Positions 18,743 through 27,685 of a DNA stretch of 58,947 nt are shown here, in pieces. The position numbers were made by a program, and so were the translations under genes. Source of the stretch: Cerasicoccus arenae (GTDB lineage: Bacteria > Verrucomicrobiota > Verrucomicrobiia > Opitutales > Cerasicoccaceae). Positions within the stretch are counted from its first letter, which is position 1; every line of letters starts with the position of its first letter. The stretch lies in NCBI RefSeq assembly GCF_014651635.1, contig NZ_BMXG01000025.1:1-58947 (forward strand). Direction: 5' to 3'. Below the pieces are notes generated by a model. It ran no database searches. It saw only the letters and a program-made list of their open reading frames with translations, and was not told where the DNA came from.

Positions 18743-18794
18743 GGCGAACGTCGAGGATGATCACGTAGAGGAGCGCAGCGACTCGGAGTTGATC
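18743..18794 (-). other. attC-like site c (after HD-domain gene)
   Basis: Boxes GATCAAC and GTTCGCC keep the AAC/GTT triplets. CGAG pairs with CTCG, and an inner GAGtCGC-T-GCGCTC hairpin is present. The end of the HD-domain gene, including its stop, lies inside the site, as is common for cassette genes. Fold is moderate. Confidence 0.4.
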
Positions 18795-19384
18795 ACTCCG
18801 TCTTGATCTGATTTTGAAGGTAGCCATCCGCTTTTTCGGGCTGCGTCCATAATCTGCAAGGCATAAATCCAGAGCTCTTCGGAGCCGTCTTTGATTGTCT
18901 GATTCCTCTCAAACGCCTGCTCGTAGTATACTTGATTCTCAGTCCAAGACCTTCCTTCTCCATTATGATTCTGAATTAAGGGAAGGATTCGATCAAAAGC
19001 ATTTACAAATAACGCTTCTTTGGTGGATCTATGTTCAAACTCCTGCCAAAGCTCAAGGTAAGTCTGAGACAGAGGGCTCGGGAGTATTCCGAAGATTCGC
19101 TTGGCTGCGGAGAGTTCTTTTTCATATTTTCCACTCTGGTCAGCATAGCAAAAGGTATCCCCTGCATCGATCTCTACAACGTCATGGATCAAGGCCATCT
19201 GAATCGCGCGGAAAACATCTAGCTCTGTATCAACAAGAGGAGCGATTGTCATGACGGCCATAGCTAGGCTCCAGCTGTGTTCCGCTGAATTCTCTTTTCG
19301 ATTCAAGCCAATTGGATAACTCCGCCGATCAACAGCTTTGAGCTTTTCCAACTCATTGAGGAAGTTGATTCCGTCTGTAATCAT
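18761..19384 (-). CDS. HD-domain hydrolase (YfbR-like)
   Basis: 207 residues with an HD phosphohydrolase fold resembling the YfbR/HD_3 family of 5'-deoxynucleotidases. Metal ligands: His in ENSAEHSWS (~residue 35), the His-Asp pair in ALIHDVVEIDAGD (~72), and Asp in FVNAFDRILP (~130). The C-terminal residues (NSESLRSST) are encoded inside the following attC-like palindrome. Substrate is probably a nucleotide monophosphate, inferred from the family. It is the most clearly enzymatic gene of the cassette-like run. Confidence 0.85.
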   Translation of the reverse strand: MITDGINFLNELEKLKAVDRRSYPIGLNRKENSAEHSWSLAMAVMTIAPLVDTELDVFRAIQMALIHDVVEIDAGDTFCYADQSGKYEKELSAAKRIFGILPSPLSQTYLELWQEFEHRSTKEALFVNAFDRILPLIQNHNGEGRSWTENQVYYEQAFERNQTIKDGSEELWIYALQIMDAARKSGWLPSKSDQDGVINSESLRSST

Positions 19385-19391
19385 TTCATTT

Positions 19392-19457
19392 TCAGATCGT
19401 CAAAGTGTGGCATGGAGTGAGGCACGAACGGAATTGTCCACTACTGCCTGGATCTAC
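19392..19457 (-). other. attC-like site d (after membrane-protein gene)
   Basis: Boxes GTAGATC and GATCTGA are complementary in their core but carry GATC where the other sites have GTTC. GTGG pairs with CCAC and CA with TG, with one unpaired A on one arm. The stop of the upstream gene lies inside the left box. Confidence 0.4.
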
Positions 19458-19783
19458 GCATCATTTGGTCGGTTGTTTGTGGTTGATCGAGCTCCTCTGT
19501 ATTTTTCAATTTCTGAGTTCACTAAGAATGGCCAGATGATGAATCCGAGTCCACCGAAGAAGGTGAATGCAATAGCAAGCGTTAGGTTCCTCTTTGCATA
19601 GCCTGAACTGATTGATTCTTTTGCCGCCAGATACATTGCGGTGAAAGTCGCGATAATCATACAGAGAAGGATCACCGCTAGAGTGACTCCAGAAATTATC
19701 TCTTCTTCTTTAACGTAATGTCCAACGAATAGCATGATCCAAGTGCTCTTATATAGCGTCATCATTGCTTTCTGCTTATTCAT
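19454..19783 (-). CDS. Small membrane protein of the cassette array
   Basis: 109 residues, not recognised by family. Three predicted membrane helices: ~12-24 (TWIMLFVGHYV), ~29-53 (ISGVTLAVILLCMIIATFTAM) and ~66-90 (LTLAIAFTFFGGLGFIIWPFL). Loops carry EEE and basic residues. Membrane proteins of this size with no known function are frequent integron cassette cargo. Flanked by attC-like sites d and e. It begins seven bases after the right box of site e. Confidence 0.65.
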   Translation of the reverse strand: MNKQKAMMTLYKSTWIMLFVGHYVKEEEIISGVTLAVILLCMIIATFTAMYLAAKESISSGYAKRNLTLAIAFTFFGGLGFIIWPFLVNSEIEKYRGARSTTNNRPNDA

Positions 19784-19790
19784 TTTGTTT

Positions 19791-19870
19791 GTAGAACGCT
19801 AAGAGTAGCTGACCGTCATGGAGCGCCGAAAGGCGCGGAATGAAGGGTCAGCTATCTCGTTTTGTTCTCA
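19791..19870 (-). other. attC-like site e (best-folding site)
   Basis: An 80-base palindrome with boxes TGAGAAC and GTTCTAC. Paired arms are GAGaTAGCTGACC against GGTCAGCTACTC (one extrahelical A), TCAT against ATGA, and GCGCC/GGCGC at the tip with loop TTTC. The stop codon of the upstream gene (TAG) lies inside the left arm. This matches attC architecture closely: R'', L'', variable tip, L', R'. Confidence 0.65.
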
Positions 19871-20382
19871 ATCATTCTTTTGAGGTTACTAATTTCTTTA
19901 ATAATGGCCTCCTTGCCATCGATGAGATAGTCACCTTCTTCATCCATATATATCAAATCGAAATTTGGATTTTTGGAAAAGCTACATTGGTGAACATGCT
20001 CGTAAGCATCCCTTAGCGCTTGGAGGGCGGCAACTCGAAAACGGAGTTTCAAGTCGGAATATACTTCAAGGGCATTTTCTCCATATTCAATTGATGCGAT
20101 TTGATCAGAGATTTCACGGATCATTTCGACACAGGCATTCTTAGGGATGGCTTCATCGAGACAACGGAGTGACCAATCGGCCATCCATTTCTGATTATCT
20201 CTATTCCTGTGTGTCTCAGTGTTTGCACTGATGTAAACCAATCCTTCTTCAATTCCCCCTTCAACGCCAAATGCACAGATAATCCGATCCGAATATTCGC
20301 TTTCGATCCAGCAAAAACACTTATGGCAAATTGCGTTTGTAATTTCCTGGAAACGGAACCAGTCAATGTCCGAAAGTTTCAT
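19852..20382 (-). CDS. Unknown protein, possibly DUF4303-like
   Basis: 176 residues, soluble, with no signal peptide. The N-terminal half has the FRFQEITNAICHKCFCW helix and a strand (IICAFGV) followed by LVYISANTETH, which recalls DUF4303-type proteins with a conserved NTEE-like motif. The rest is acidic helices ending NLKRMIENKTR. DUF4303-like proteins often occur in toxin-immunity gene sets, so an immunity-type role is possible but unsupported here. The last codons lie inside attC-like site e. Confidence 0.65.
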   Translation of the reverse strand: MKLSDIDWFRFQEITNAICHKCFCWIESEYSDRIICAFGVEGGIEEGLVYISANTETHRNRDNQKWMADWSLRCLDEAIPKNACVEMIREISDQIASIEYGENALEVYSDLKLRFRVAALQALRDAYEHVHQCSFSKNPNFDLIYMDEEGDYLIDGKEAIIKEISNLKRMIENKTR

Positions 20383-20388
20383 TTTCTT

Positions 20389-20896
<508 letters not shown>

Positions 20897-20903
20897 TTCT
20901 CTC

Positions 20904-20967
20904 GTAGAACAGGTTAGTATACGCGCACGATGCGATTGTTGCAGGATTTGTCACTGGTTGGTTCAAA
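20904..20967 (-). other. Possible attC-like site g
   Basis: Boxes TTTGAAC and GTTCTAC enclose AGT.AC elements facing each other and a CGCA-TCG-TGCG tip hairpin. The right box is identical to that of site e, but the arms pair poorly. It would mark the leading edge of the visible array. Confidence 0.35.
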
Positions 20968-21576
20968 ACTCATTGAGGCTGATTCAATCAGTGTGGAAGT
21001 GCCTTATCAATATCAATTTGCGGTACGAGGTGACCAATTCAGTGGCGCTTGAGGGGGATTGTGGTGATGAGGCAGCTTTTGGCCGAAAACCTCGCAATAC
21101 ACAGGGCTACTGGGCGATTTGAGCTTAGTGTATATCAAAAACAGCCATCCTAACCGGCGAGATTTGGTCTCAATCCAATGGAGGGCTTCGGGCCGATTTG
21201 GATGTTAACTGAATTTCCGCGCGAATGTTGAGTGGCTGCGGCAATCGCGGTAATTGGCAACCATCCGGTTGCGCTTCGCGATTTTACGGCGATTTTGACG
21301 CGTTCGCCCGAGCAAAACTTTGCTGTAGTTTCCATTTTTTGGCGAAAATAGGCTCAAATGGGGCATAAAAGTATCAGTTTTAAAAAAGGCCAAAAATCCG
21401 CCAAATCCCGTCAATCCCTGATTAATGCTAGCCCACAGCCGATTTAACCATCAAAAAAGACAAAGCCCCCCCCCTCGCGAAATTCATCGCAAAAAATTGA
21501 GTGCCCGAAAATTTATTTTTTAGGAGGCAACTGTGTGGTTAAAAACCATAACTCACACGATCCGGCTGAAATAAAA
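20968..21576. other. Intergenic region without a convincing gene
   Basis: About 600 bases. Short open frames on both strands have no recognisable domain, start signal or coding-like composition. It contains a 10-C tract near 21464, and a hairpin with GTGTG/CACAC arms around GGTT-AAAA-ACC (about 21532-21558) just downstream of the LpxO-like gene, which could end that transcript but has no T-run. No integrase gene or attI-like arrangement was found. Confidence 0.5.
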
Positions 21577-22368
21577 CTATCGACCAGCGCCGACTTTTTC
21601 CGGTGCTTCCTTTTTCTTCTTGTTGGCGTAGAATTTCTTCTCCCACTCCTTCTGGTTCTTGTTCGCCTCTTTGAGATAGGGCGTGTGCTTGGCCAAGTTG
21701 ATTACCAGCGAGTTAAGCCAGTGCCCAAAGCCGCGCTCAGGGCGTTGGAAGTCGACAAAAAGCACCACGCGGACGCCGGGCGTGTCGTTCCAGACCTCAT
21801 GGTCAAAGGAGTCGTCAAAAATCACGCCCTTGCCCTCAGACCAGGAGTAAAATTCATCATGCACCCGAATGCGGCACTGCTCACGCGGCTCCGGCACGAC
21901 CAGCCCCAAATGATACCTCAACACGCCATTGTAGGGCCCTCGGTGCGCCGGTATATGCTTCCCCTCAGACAAGATAGAAAACATGGCAGTCTTCATGCCC
22001 GGAATCTTCCCCAGCGCTTTGATAGTCTCAGGACAGCGGCGACGGTTCTCATCACATTCGATGCCATACCCAGCCAGAAAGAACGTCTTCCAGTGGCTAT
22101 CCGTCGTTATGGTTTCGACTTCTTTGGTGATTTCATGAAAGCTTGGCAAATCCTCTCTATCCTTGAGCACATCTTCGAGCTCAAGGCGGATTTTCTTCCA
22201 ATCTTTTTCAATTTCCTCGGCCCAAGGGAATAAGGAATTATCATAAATGGGCGGATTACCCACCTTAGAAAATTGAATATTACGTGCCTCAACCCAGTCG
22301 ATCAAGGCATCAAAGATCTTGTCGAAGGTGCTGCGGTTCTGCTTGAGGGGAGCTTTTTTTGGTTCCAT
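21577..22368 (-). CDS. LpxO/AspH-family Fe(II)/2-oxoglutarate dioxygenase
   Basis: 263 residues resembling the aspartyl/asparaginyl beta-hydroxylase fold used by LpxO to hydroxylate lipid A acyl chains. Key residues: KHIPAHRGPYNGVLRYHLGL holds the first metal His and the cofactor-binding Arg/His, FDDSFDHEVWN holds the second His, and VRVVLFVDFQRP follows with the 2-oxoglutarate-binding Arg. The C-terminus is lysine-rich (NKKKKEAPEK). Typical LpxO proteins have membrane helices; none is clear here, so a soluble or peripheral enzyme acting on lipid, protein or peptide is possible. Divergent from the exosortase gene. Confidence 0.85.
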   Translation of the reverse strand: MEPKKAPLKQNRSTFDKIFDALIDWVEARNIQFSKVGNPPIYDNSLFPWAEEIEKDWKKIRLELEDVLKDREDLPSFHEITKEVETITTDSHWKTFFLAGYGIECDENRRRCPETIKALGKIPGMKTAMFSILSEGKHIPAHRGPYNGVLRYHLGLVVPEPREQCRIRVHDEFYSWSEGKGVIFDDSFDHEVWNDTPGVRVVLFVDFQRPERGFGHWLNSLVINLAKHTPYLKEANKNQKEWEKKFYANKKKKEAPEKVGAGR

Positions 22369-22498
22369 GATAATGATCTAACAGCGTGCGCGATTTAAAG
22401 CCTGACAGTAAAGAAAACGCGCGAACAAATTTCCACACATTTTTTGCATTCTGGTCACAAGCAAGCAACGCTGAATCAAATCTTCACGAACGATTAAC

Positions 22499-24058
22499 AT
22501 GAACGCCGAACCAAAACAGTCACTAATGCAGCCTTGGACCAATCTGGCGGTGCCAACGCTATTGTGGGTGCTACTCTGGGCGGAGCTCACGCCGGAGTGG
22601 CTGCTCAACGACCAATATGGCTATGGCCTGTTCGTGCCTGTTCTTGGCGCTTATTTGATTTTTCGCCGCTGGGCGGATCGGCCCATGCCTGAACCTAGTA
22701 GCAGGAGCGCTGGCCTGCTCTGGGGGCTGTTAGCGGTAGTCATCATCCTGCTTTACCCTGCACGTATTATTTACAATGCCAATGCCGACTGGCGAGTGCT
22801 CACCTGGGTTCAGGCACTGCTCACCTTAGGGATTACGATCGGTTTCCTGAGCTATTGGGGGGGGAGGCCTTGGATTCGGCATTTCCTGCCCGCGATCATT
22901 TTCTGGCTTTTTGCAAACCCATGGGTGGTCACCATTGAAAAGCCGATTGTGACCGGGCTAATGACCATGGTCGCCAGTTGGGTCGTCGAATCGGCCAACC
23001 TGATGGGCGTCTTCGCCGAACGCAGTGGTAACGTAATCCGGCTCTCCAATGGCTTGGTGAGCGTGGAAGAGGCGTGCAGCGGCGTGCGCTCCCTGCAATC
23101 CACCTTGATGGCATCTTATTTTCTGGGCGAACTCTTACGGTTTACCTGGCCCGTGCGGGGTATGTTAATCACCGCCGCCGCCGCTTTCGCTGTCCTCTTT
23201 AATTATACACGCACGCTTATCTTGACCGTGATCACGGCCCGACAGGGGGGGGAGGCAATGGAACGCTGGCATGACCCGGCTGGCTATATGGTGTTCATAA
23301 TGAGCCTCATGGCGCTGTTGTTGCTCACCGCCTTAGCCCAGTGGCTGCGCCATGACTACCGCGGGGCGATAGATGGTACGCGGCCTCCGGAAGACTACCA
23401 CCCTCGCCTGCTACCAATACAGCCACTGATCTTTGCGATGGTCACAATGCTCGCAACAATTCCGGCTGCGTGGTTTTGGTATGAATGGCGTGAGCAGCCC
23501 ACCCAGTTTTCTGGATGGAATCTGGACTGGGATAATGTCGACGAACAAATCCAATTCGACCCCATCAATCCGCGTATTGAGGAAGTACTCCATTACAGCG
23601 AAGGCTCCCTTGCTCGTTGGAAGGGACCAGGAAAGCTAGAGTGGATGGCGTATTTTTTACGCTGGGATAGTGCCCGTGCAGCCCAACTCGGCGGTATCCA
23701 CCGGCCAGAAGCCTGTCTTCCTGCTGGTGGCTGGGAACTGGTCCGCCAAGATGATAATTTCATTTGGACTAGCCCAGAGGGCCTTGAACTGGTCTTTAAC
23801 ACCTATGAATTCGAAGGAAACGGCGATCACATCTATGTTTTTTACTGTCAATGGGATAAGACAAATTTCCCATACTTTGAAAAAGCAGGACGTCTCCAGC
23901 TAGACCGCCTGACCGACTCTTGGCACGGCGAGAGAAAAGACGGTAAGATCAAGCTGGAAATCTTCGTCTACAATGCACGCACCCGTGCGGAGGCGCTGAG
24001 CGCGCTCAAGGACATCCTCAAAGATTCGATTGAGCCGGAATTGAACCAATCGAGCTGA
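22499..24058 (+). CDS. Exosortase fused to an EpsI-like domain
   Basis: 519 residues. The first ~300 form an exosortase: about eight membrane helices and the cysteine protease/transpeptidase triad Cys193 (VEEACSGVRSL), Arg238 (FNYTRTL) and His258 (RWHDPAGY). After a further helix (~313-333) comes an EpsI-like periplasmic domain (~335-510) with the family signature IHRPEACLPAGGW. Exosortases cleave C-terminal PEP-CTERM-type signals and attach proteins to the envelope or exopolysaccharide. Fusion to EpsI is known in some lineages. No PEP-CTERM substrate or glycosyltransferase gene is visible in this window. Two 8-G tracts lie inside the gene, both in frame. Confidence 0.92.
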   Translation: MNAEPKQSLMQPWTNLAVPTLLWVLLWAELTPEWLLNDQYGYGLFVPVLGAYLIFRRWADRPMPEPSSRSAGLLWGLLAVVIILLYPARIIYNANADWRVLTWVQALLTLGITIGFLSYWGGRPWIRHFLPAIIFWLFANPWVVTIEKPIVTGLMTMVASWVVESANLMGVFAERSGNVIRLSNGLVSVEEACSGVRSLQSTLMASYFLGELLRFTWPVRGMLITAAAAFAVLFNYTRTLILTVITARQGGEAMERWHDPAGYMVFIMSLMALLLLTALAQWLRHDYRGAIDGTRPPEDYHPRLLPIQPLIFAMVTMLATIPAAWFWYEWREQPTQFSGWNLDWDNVDEQIQFDPINPRIEEVLHYSEGSLARWKGPGKLEWMAYFLRWDSARAAQLGGIHRPEACLPAGGWELVRQDDNFIWTSPEGLELVFNTYEFEGNGDHIYVFYCQWDKTNFPYFEKAGRLQLDRLTDSWHGERKDGKIKLEIFVYNARTRAEALSALKDILKDSIEPELNQSS

Positions 24059-24087
24059 GTGGCATGCTTTTAGCTTAGGAAGTCGCC

Positions 24088-24561
24088 GTGTCTGCGATTG
24101 ACAAAGTTGAGCGCCGTGTGCGTAGCATGTTTGACCTTTCTCACGTGATTGGCGTTTTCGTCATGGATATCGAAGGCGACACCTTCGCAAGCATGACCTA
24201 TCCGGGGCTTAACGAGGCTGAGAATGCCGGTAAATACGTCCTAAAGTACTATCAAGGCAACCGCGATTCCATCGGCACAGAGAAGCTAAAATCCCACATC
24301 CGGGGCAGTTTGACCATTCATATGATCCGAGGCCGAGAAGGCGCTGTCGCTATCGCAGCCCAACGCCAAGCCAATCTGCCCGGCATTGAAATCTTAGCCA
24401 AAAAGCTGGCTGGCGATCTAACCTCAGCGGTCATGACCGCCTTGACCGATGCCGCAGTAGTCGATGAGGAGCGTGCTCCTCAAAAGGCGAAACCCAAAAG
24501 CAAGCCGCCAATACCCCTCCCAGAATTGAAGAAAAAGGAGCCAACCTCAACGAGCGCCTGA
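24088..24561 (+). CDS. Unknown protein, possible Roadblock-like fold
   Basis: 157 residues starting at GTG (24088), with TTAGGAAG at Shine-Dalgarno distance upstream. Not recognised with certainty. Residues ~1-115 have an alpha-beta pattern with a DLSHVIGVFVMDIEGDTFAS strand pair and a MIRGREGAVAIAAQRQ strand pair, resembling small profilin/Roadblock-like sensor domains. The tail (~125-157) is Lys/Pro/Glu-rich and probably disordered. It follows the exosortase gene by 29 bases and is probably co-transcribed. Confidence 0.7.
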   Translation: MSAIDKVERRVRSMFDLSHVIGVFVMDIEGDTFASMTYPGLNEAENAGKYVLKYYQGNRDSIGTEKLKSHIRGSLTIHMIRGREGAVAIAAQRQANLPGIEILAKKLAGDLTSAVMTALTDAAVVDEERAPQKAKPKSKPPIPLPELKKKEPTSTSA

Positions 24562-24636
24562 AGCTGGTTTCGTTACATCCGGTGCGTTCACACATCTAAC
24601 TAAATCGACCAAAAGGCCCGCTGTCGCCGAGCCTAA

Positions 24637-25659
24637 CTATCCCTTAAAGTAGCCCTGCTGCTTCTCCGAAATGGGTAAACCAACCTTTGCCATCGCCAGC
24701 AAAATGTCCTCCCATACTAAGCGTTTGGCGGAGTTGGCCTGATTGCGCAGCAAATAGCTTGGGTGGTAAGTAATGATCAACGGCACGCCGGAAAACTCCA
24801 GCCATTGCCCACGAACCTTGCCCATCCTGCGCTCGGGATCGAAGCCCAGTAGACCGTTGGCGGCGGTCAGCCCGAGAGCAACGATCACCTTGGGCTGCAC
24901 GATCTCCAGTTGGCCGATCAAATAAGGCAGGCAGTAATTGATCTCGGCTTCGACCGGTGCCCGATTGCCAAAGGGCTTATCGTGCTCTGGCCGCCAGTTC
25001 ATGATATTGCCGATGTAGGTCTGCTCGCGGCTGACCCCCATCGCAGAAATGATCTTGTTGAGTAGTTGCCCGGCCTTGCCAACAAACGGCTCACCCTGCA
25101 TTTCCTCGTCCTCGCCCGGAGCTTCGCCGCAGAAGAAAATATCCGCATCGAGATTGCCCACGCCAAACACGACTTGCTTGCTCGGACGAAGGTGCTCTTG
25201 GCAAACGGGATCGCCCAAGACATGATCGCGCAGCCAGTTCCAACGCGCCTGCTTGTCTCCCTCGGGCAGCTCAAACGGCGTAGGCGACGGAATTTCTTTC
25301 ACGCCGGGCGGAAGCCCCTGCCCCGCTTTGGCAGCGCCTTTTTTCGCAACTTTCTTTTTCGGAGCCGTTGACGGCGAATCTGACTGCTGGAGGAAATCCT
25401 TGATCACGTCGGCGTTCTGCTTGATACGTGGACGAAGCGAACCCCTGCTTTCAGAGGAGGCCGCCTCAAAAGCAGGTGACGTATCGCGAGCCTGATTTTC
25501 TGGCAGGGCTTCATCGGGTGCGGCAGCACGCAGCTCAGCCACCTTGGCGCGCACGGCGTCCAGCGTACCAGGTTCCAGATAAACAGCGTCCTCCCCCGCG
25601 TCTCGCCAACGCTTGAGTTCATTTACGACTGCTTCCAATTCGACGCGCATGGCATGCAT
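24637..25659 (-). CDS. Uracil-DNA glycosylase, family 4-like, with degenerate Fe-S ligands
   Basis: 340 residues. The C-terminal ~200 form the uracil-DNA glycosylase fold: motif A GEAPGEDEEMQGEPFVGKAG, EAEINYCLPYLIGQLE, and motif B ITYHPSYLLRN, with His binding the uracil. It excises uracil from DNA at the start of base excision repair. Family 4 enzymes normally hold a 4Fe-4S cluster with four Cys; here only two remain (VCQEHLRP and NYCLPY), while the first is Asp and the third is Trp (NWRPEHDKP). The N-terminal ~150 residues are extra: a helical segment plus a lysine/alanine-rich linker. Met4 is an alternative start. Confidence 0.88.
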   Translation of the reverse strand: MHAMRVELEAVVNELKRWRDAGEDAVYLEPGTLDAVRAKVAELRAAAPDEALPENQARDTSPAFEAASSESRGSLRPRIKQNADVIKDFLQQSDSPSTAPKKKVAKKGAAKAGQGLPPGVKEIPSPTPFELPEGDKQARWNWLRDHVLGDPVCQEHLRPSKQVVFGVGNLDADIFFCGEAPGEDEEMQGEPFVGKAGQLLNKIISAMGVSREQTYIGNIMNWRPEHDKPFGNRAPVEAEINYCLPYLIGQLEIVQPKVIVALGLTAANGLLGFDPERRMGKVRGQWLEFSGVPLIITYHPSYLLRNQANSAKRLVWEDILLAMAKVGLPISEKQQGYFKG

Positions 25660-25823
25660 TACAGGCTAAGCAACGCGGCGGGAAAAGAATGAAGTGCAGA
25701 CATTCTAAATTTTATCTTCATTCACTATGCAGAAATATTCACAACCCATTGCGAATAACCTGTGCGCAAGAATCCAAGGTGCAGGCTTGGCGACGAGGTG
25801 GTATTCTGCCAGTTTTCCGGGTT

Positions 25824-26939
25824 ATGCCACGAATTGCGCGCAGTTGCATTGAAACCATCCGCCAGCAGGTCAGTCTGGTGGACGTGGCCGGGGCATATAC
25901 CCAAATGAAGCGTGCCGGGGCGCAATGGCGTGGACTCTCCCCTTTTAATACCGAAAAGACACCCAGTTTTTACGTCCATCCCGAAAAAAACGTCTTCCAC
26001 GACTACTCCAGCGGCAATGCCGGCGATCTTTTCCGCTTCGTTATGCTCAAGGAGAACCTGGGCTTTAACGACGCCATCGAGTTCATCGCCAGTCGCTACA
26101 ACGTCCCTCTCGAATACGACAACGACGGTGCCCCTCCTGAGCGTGCCTCGCTACGCAAAGAACTTTTCACTTTGCACGAAGTCGCGGTTGATTATTTCCA
26201 TCGCGCATTCTTCGCCGATCATCCTGAGGCAGAATTCATTCGTCAGTATTGGACCGAAAAGCGCCATTTCCCGATCGAAGTTGCCCGTGAGTTCAAAATC
26301 GGCTTGGCACCCTCGAATGGCGATGGCTTCGTCAAATACATTGTAGACAAGGGCTTCTCGATGGAGGCGCTGAAGGCCTGCGGACTGCTCTACATCTTCG
26401 ACAATGCGCGTGACGCCTCCCGGGCACGGGCGCGTTTCCGCGGTCGGCTAATGATCCCCATCCGTGACATTCAAGGCCGCGTCATCGCCTTTACCGCTCG
26501 CCAGACCGACCTCACGCCCGACGACGACAGCTCCAAAGAGGCCAAATACGTCAACTCGCCAGAAACTCCGATTTTCTACAAAAGCGGCGTGCTCTTCGGC
26601 CTAGACCACGCCCGCCAGCACATCGACGAATCCAAAGCCTTCGTCCTCGTCGAAGGCCAGTTGGACTGCCTACGCTGCTTCGAACAGGGTGTCCACACCG
26701 CCGTAGCACCACAGGGGACCGCGATCACCGAACAGCAACTCGGCCTCTTGCGCAAATACACGCCCAAGCTGGAAGTCCTACTCGATGGCGACCGCGCCGG
26801 TCAGAAGGGCGCGATGCGCATGCTCCCTCTCGCTTTAGCCGCTGGGTTAGAGGTCTATTTTTTGCCCTTACCAACGGGTCTGGACCCCGACGACTTACTC
26901 CGCGACGGGGGGGGGGGGGGGGCTAGACGCACTCCGTGA
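25824..26939 (+). CDS. dnaG: DNA primase, N-terminal part (frame broken at 16-G tract)
   Basis: Primase makes RNA primers at the replication fork. The preferred start is 25824 (MPRIARSCIETIRQQ); 45 upstream codons are non-homologous. The N-terminal CHC2-like domain keeps PFNTEKTPSFYVHPEKN and SSGNAGDLFRFVM but has lost all zinc ligands (the usual CPFH is SPFN and CFGCG becomes DYSSG). The RNA-polymerase domain follows, then TOPRIM with the FVLVEGQLDC stretch and LLDGDRAGQKG. The frame then enters 16 G (26907-26922) and terminates as [11 protein letters not shown] multiple of three would continue directly into the next part. Likely a sequence error, real frameshift or slippage site. Confidence 0.9.
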   Translation: MPRIARSCIETIRQQVSLVDVAGAYTQMKRAGAQWRGLSPFNTEKTPSFYVHPEKNVFHDYSSGNAGDLFRFVMLKENLGFNDAIEFIASRYNVPLEYDNDGAPPERASLRKELFTLHEVAVDYFHRAFFADHPEAEFIRQYWTEKRHFPIEVAREFKIGLAPSNGDGFVKYIVDKGFSMEALKACGLLYIFDNARDASRARARFRGRLMIPIRDIQGRVIAFTARQTDLTPDDDSSKEAKYVNSPETPIFYKSGVLFGLDHARQHIDESKAFVLVEGQLDCLRCFEQGVHTAVAPQGTAITEQQLGLLRKYTPKLEVLLDGDRAGQKGAMRMLPLALAAGLEVYFLPLPTGLDPDDLLRDGGGGGARRTP

Positions 26940-27666
26940 GAAACGCCTCACAGCGATGAAGTTCGCCGTCCAGTCCTTATTACCAAATATGGGCCAAGCT
27001 ACCCCGCGAGACAAAGCTGCGACCTTGGAAACGCTCTACACAGCATTAGCAGGTTGTGACTCAGCCATCGTCCGGGGGGAATATTTGGACGAGTTGGCGC
27101 ATCTGACCCGCACTGACCGAAGCGCGATGGAGTCTGACTTCCGACAGCATCGCCAACGGGATAATCGCGCCCAAGGCCCAAGACCCTTACCACCTGCACA
27201 AGAAAACAAATCCAATGAAAAATTGACAAGTGCGGAATCTGTTCTATTGTTCGTCGCTTTACACCGGCCGGATTTGGCCCAGTTTTATGCGCAAACCATT
27301 GAACATGAATGGCTTGATCCTTCCAAACGCGACGGAAGGCTCCTTGGCCTTATCCTCGCGGAATCGGAGAATGACCACTGGGAAGGCGTAGAAACACTGG
27401 AACCACTACTTGAAAATGAGGACGAACGGAATTATATATATCAATTGCTCACGCGCGAACTTTCCTTCGAAGATCCGGTCCAAGCTGTTAATGAGTGCAT
27501 CCGACGCATATTTGAGCAGCACCTTAAAGGCGCTCAACAAGCCTTGGAAGAACGCATTTTAAACGCTAATAGCGGAAACCCGGAGCAGACCCGCGCCCTG
27601 CATCACGAACGCATCCGACTTCGCCGCCTTAAGCATCAGCCACCCCAGATAGAATTGCCCACTTAA
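26923..27666 (+). CDS. dnaG: DNA primase, C-terminal part
   Basis: Continues dnaG in the +1 frame from [21 protein letters not shown] directly after the 16-G tract; the first ATG here is 26956. It holds the end of the core and the helical C-terminal domain that in other bacteria binds the DnaB helicase (helices around [19 protein letters not shown] and [20 protein letters not shown]). It ends 19 bases before rpoD, in the classic dnaG-rpoD macromolecular synthesis order. A freestanding protein from 26956 would lack the active site, so an intact DnaG requires indel correction or frameshifting. Confidence 0.85.
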   Translation, partial: LDALREKRLTAMKFAVQSLLPNMGQATPRDKAATLETLYTALAGCDSAIVRGEYLDELAHLTRTDRSAMESDFRQHRQRDNRAQGPRPLPPAQENKSNEKLTSAESVLLFVALHRPDLAQFYAQTIEHEWLDPSKRDGRLLGLILAESENDHWEGVETLEPLLENEDERNYIYQLLTRELSFEDPVQAVNECIRRIFEQHLKGAQQALEERILNANSGNPEQTRALHHERIRLRRLKHQPPQIELPT

Positions 27667-27685
27667 TAGTCCACCAAGCAAAATT

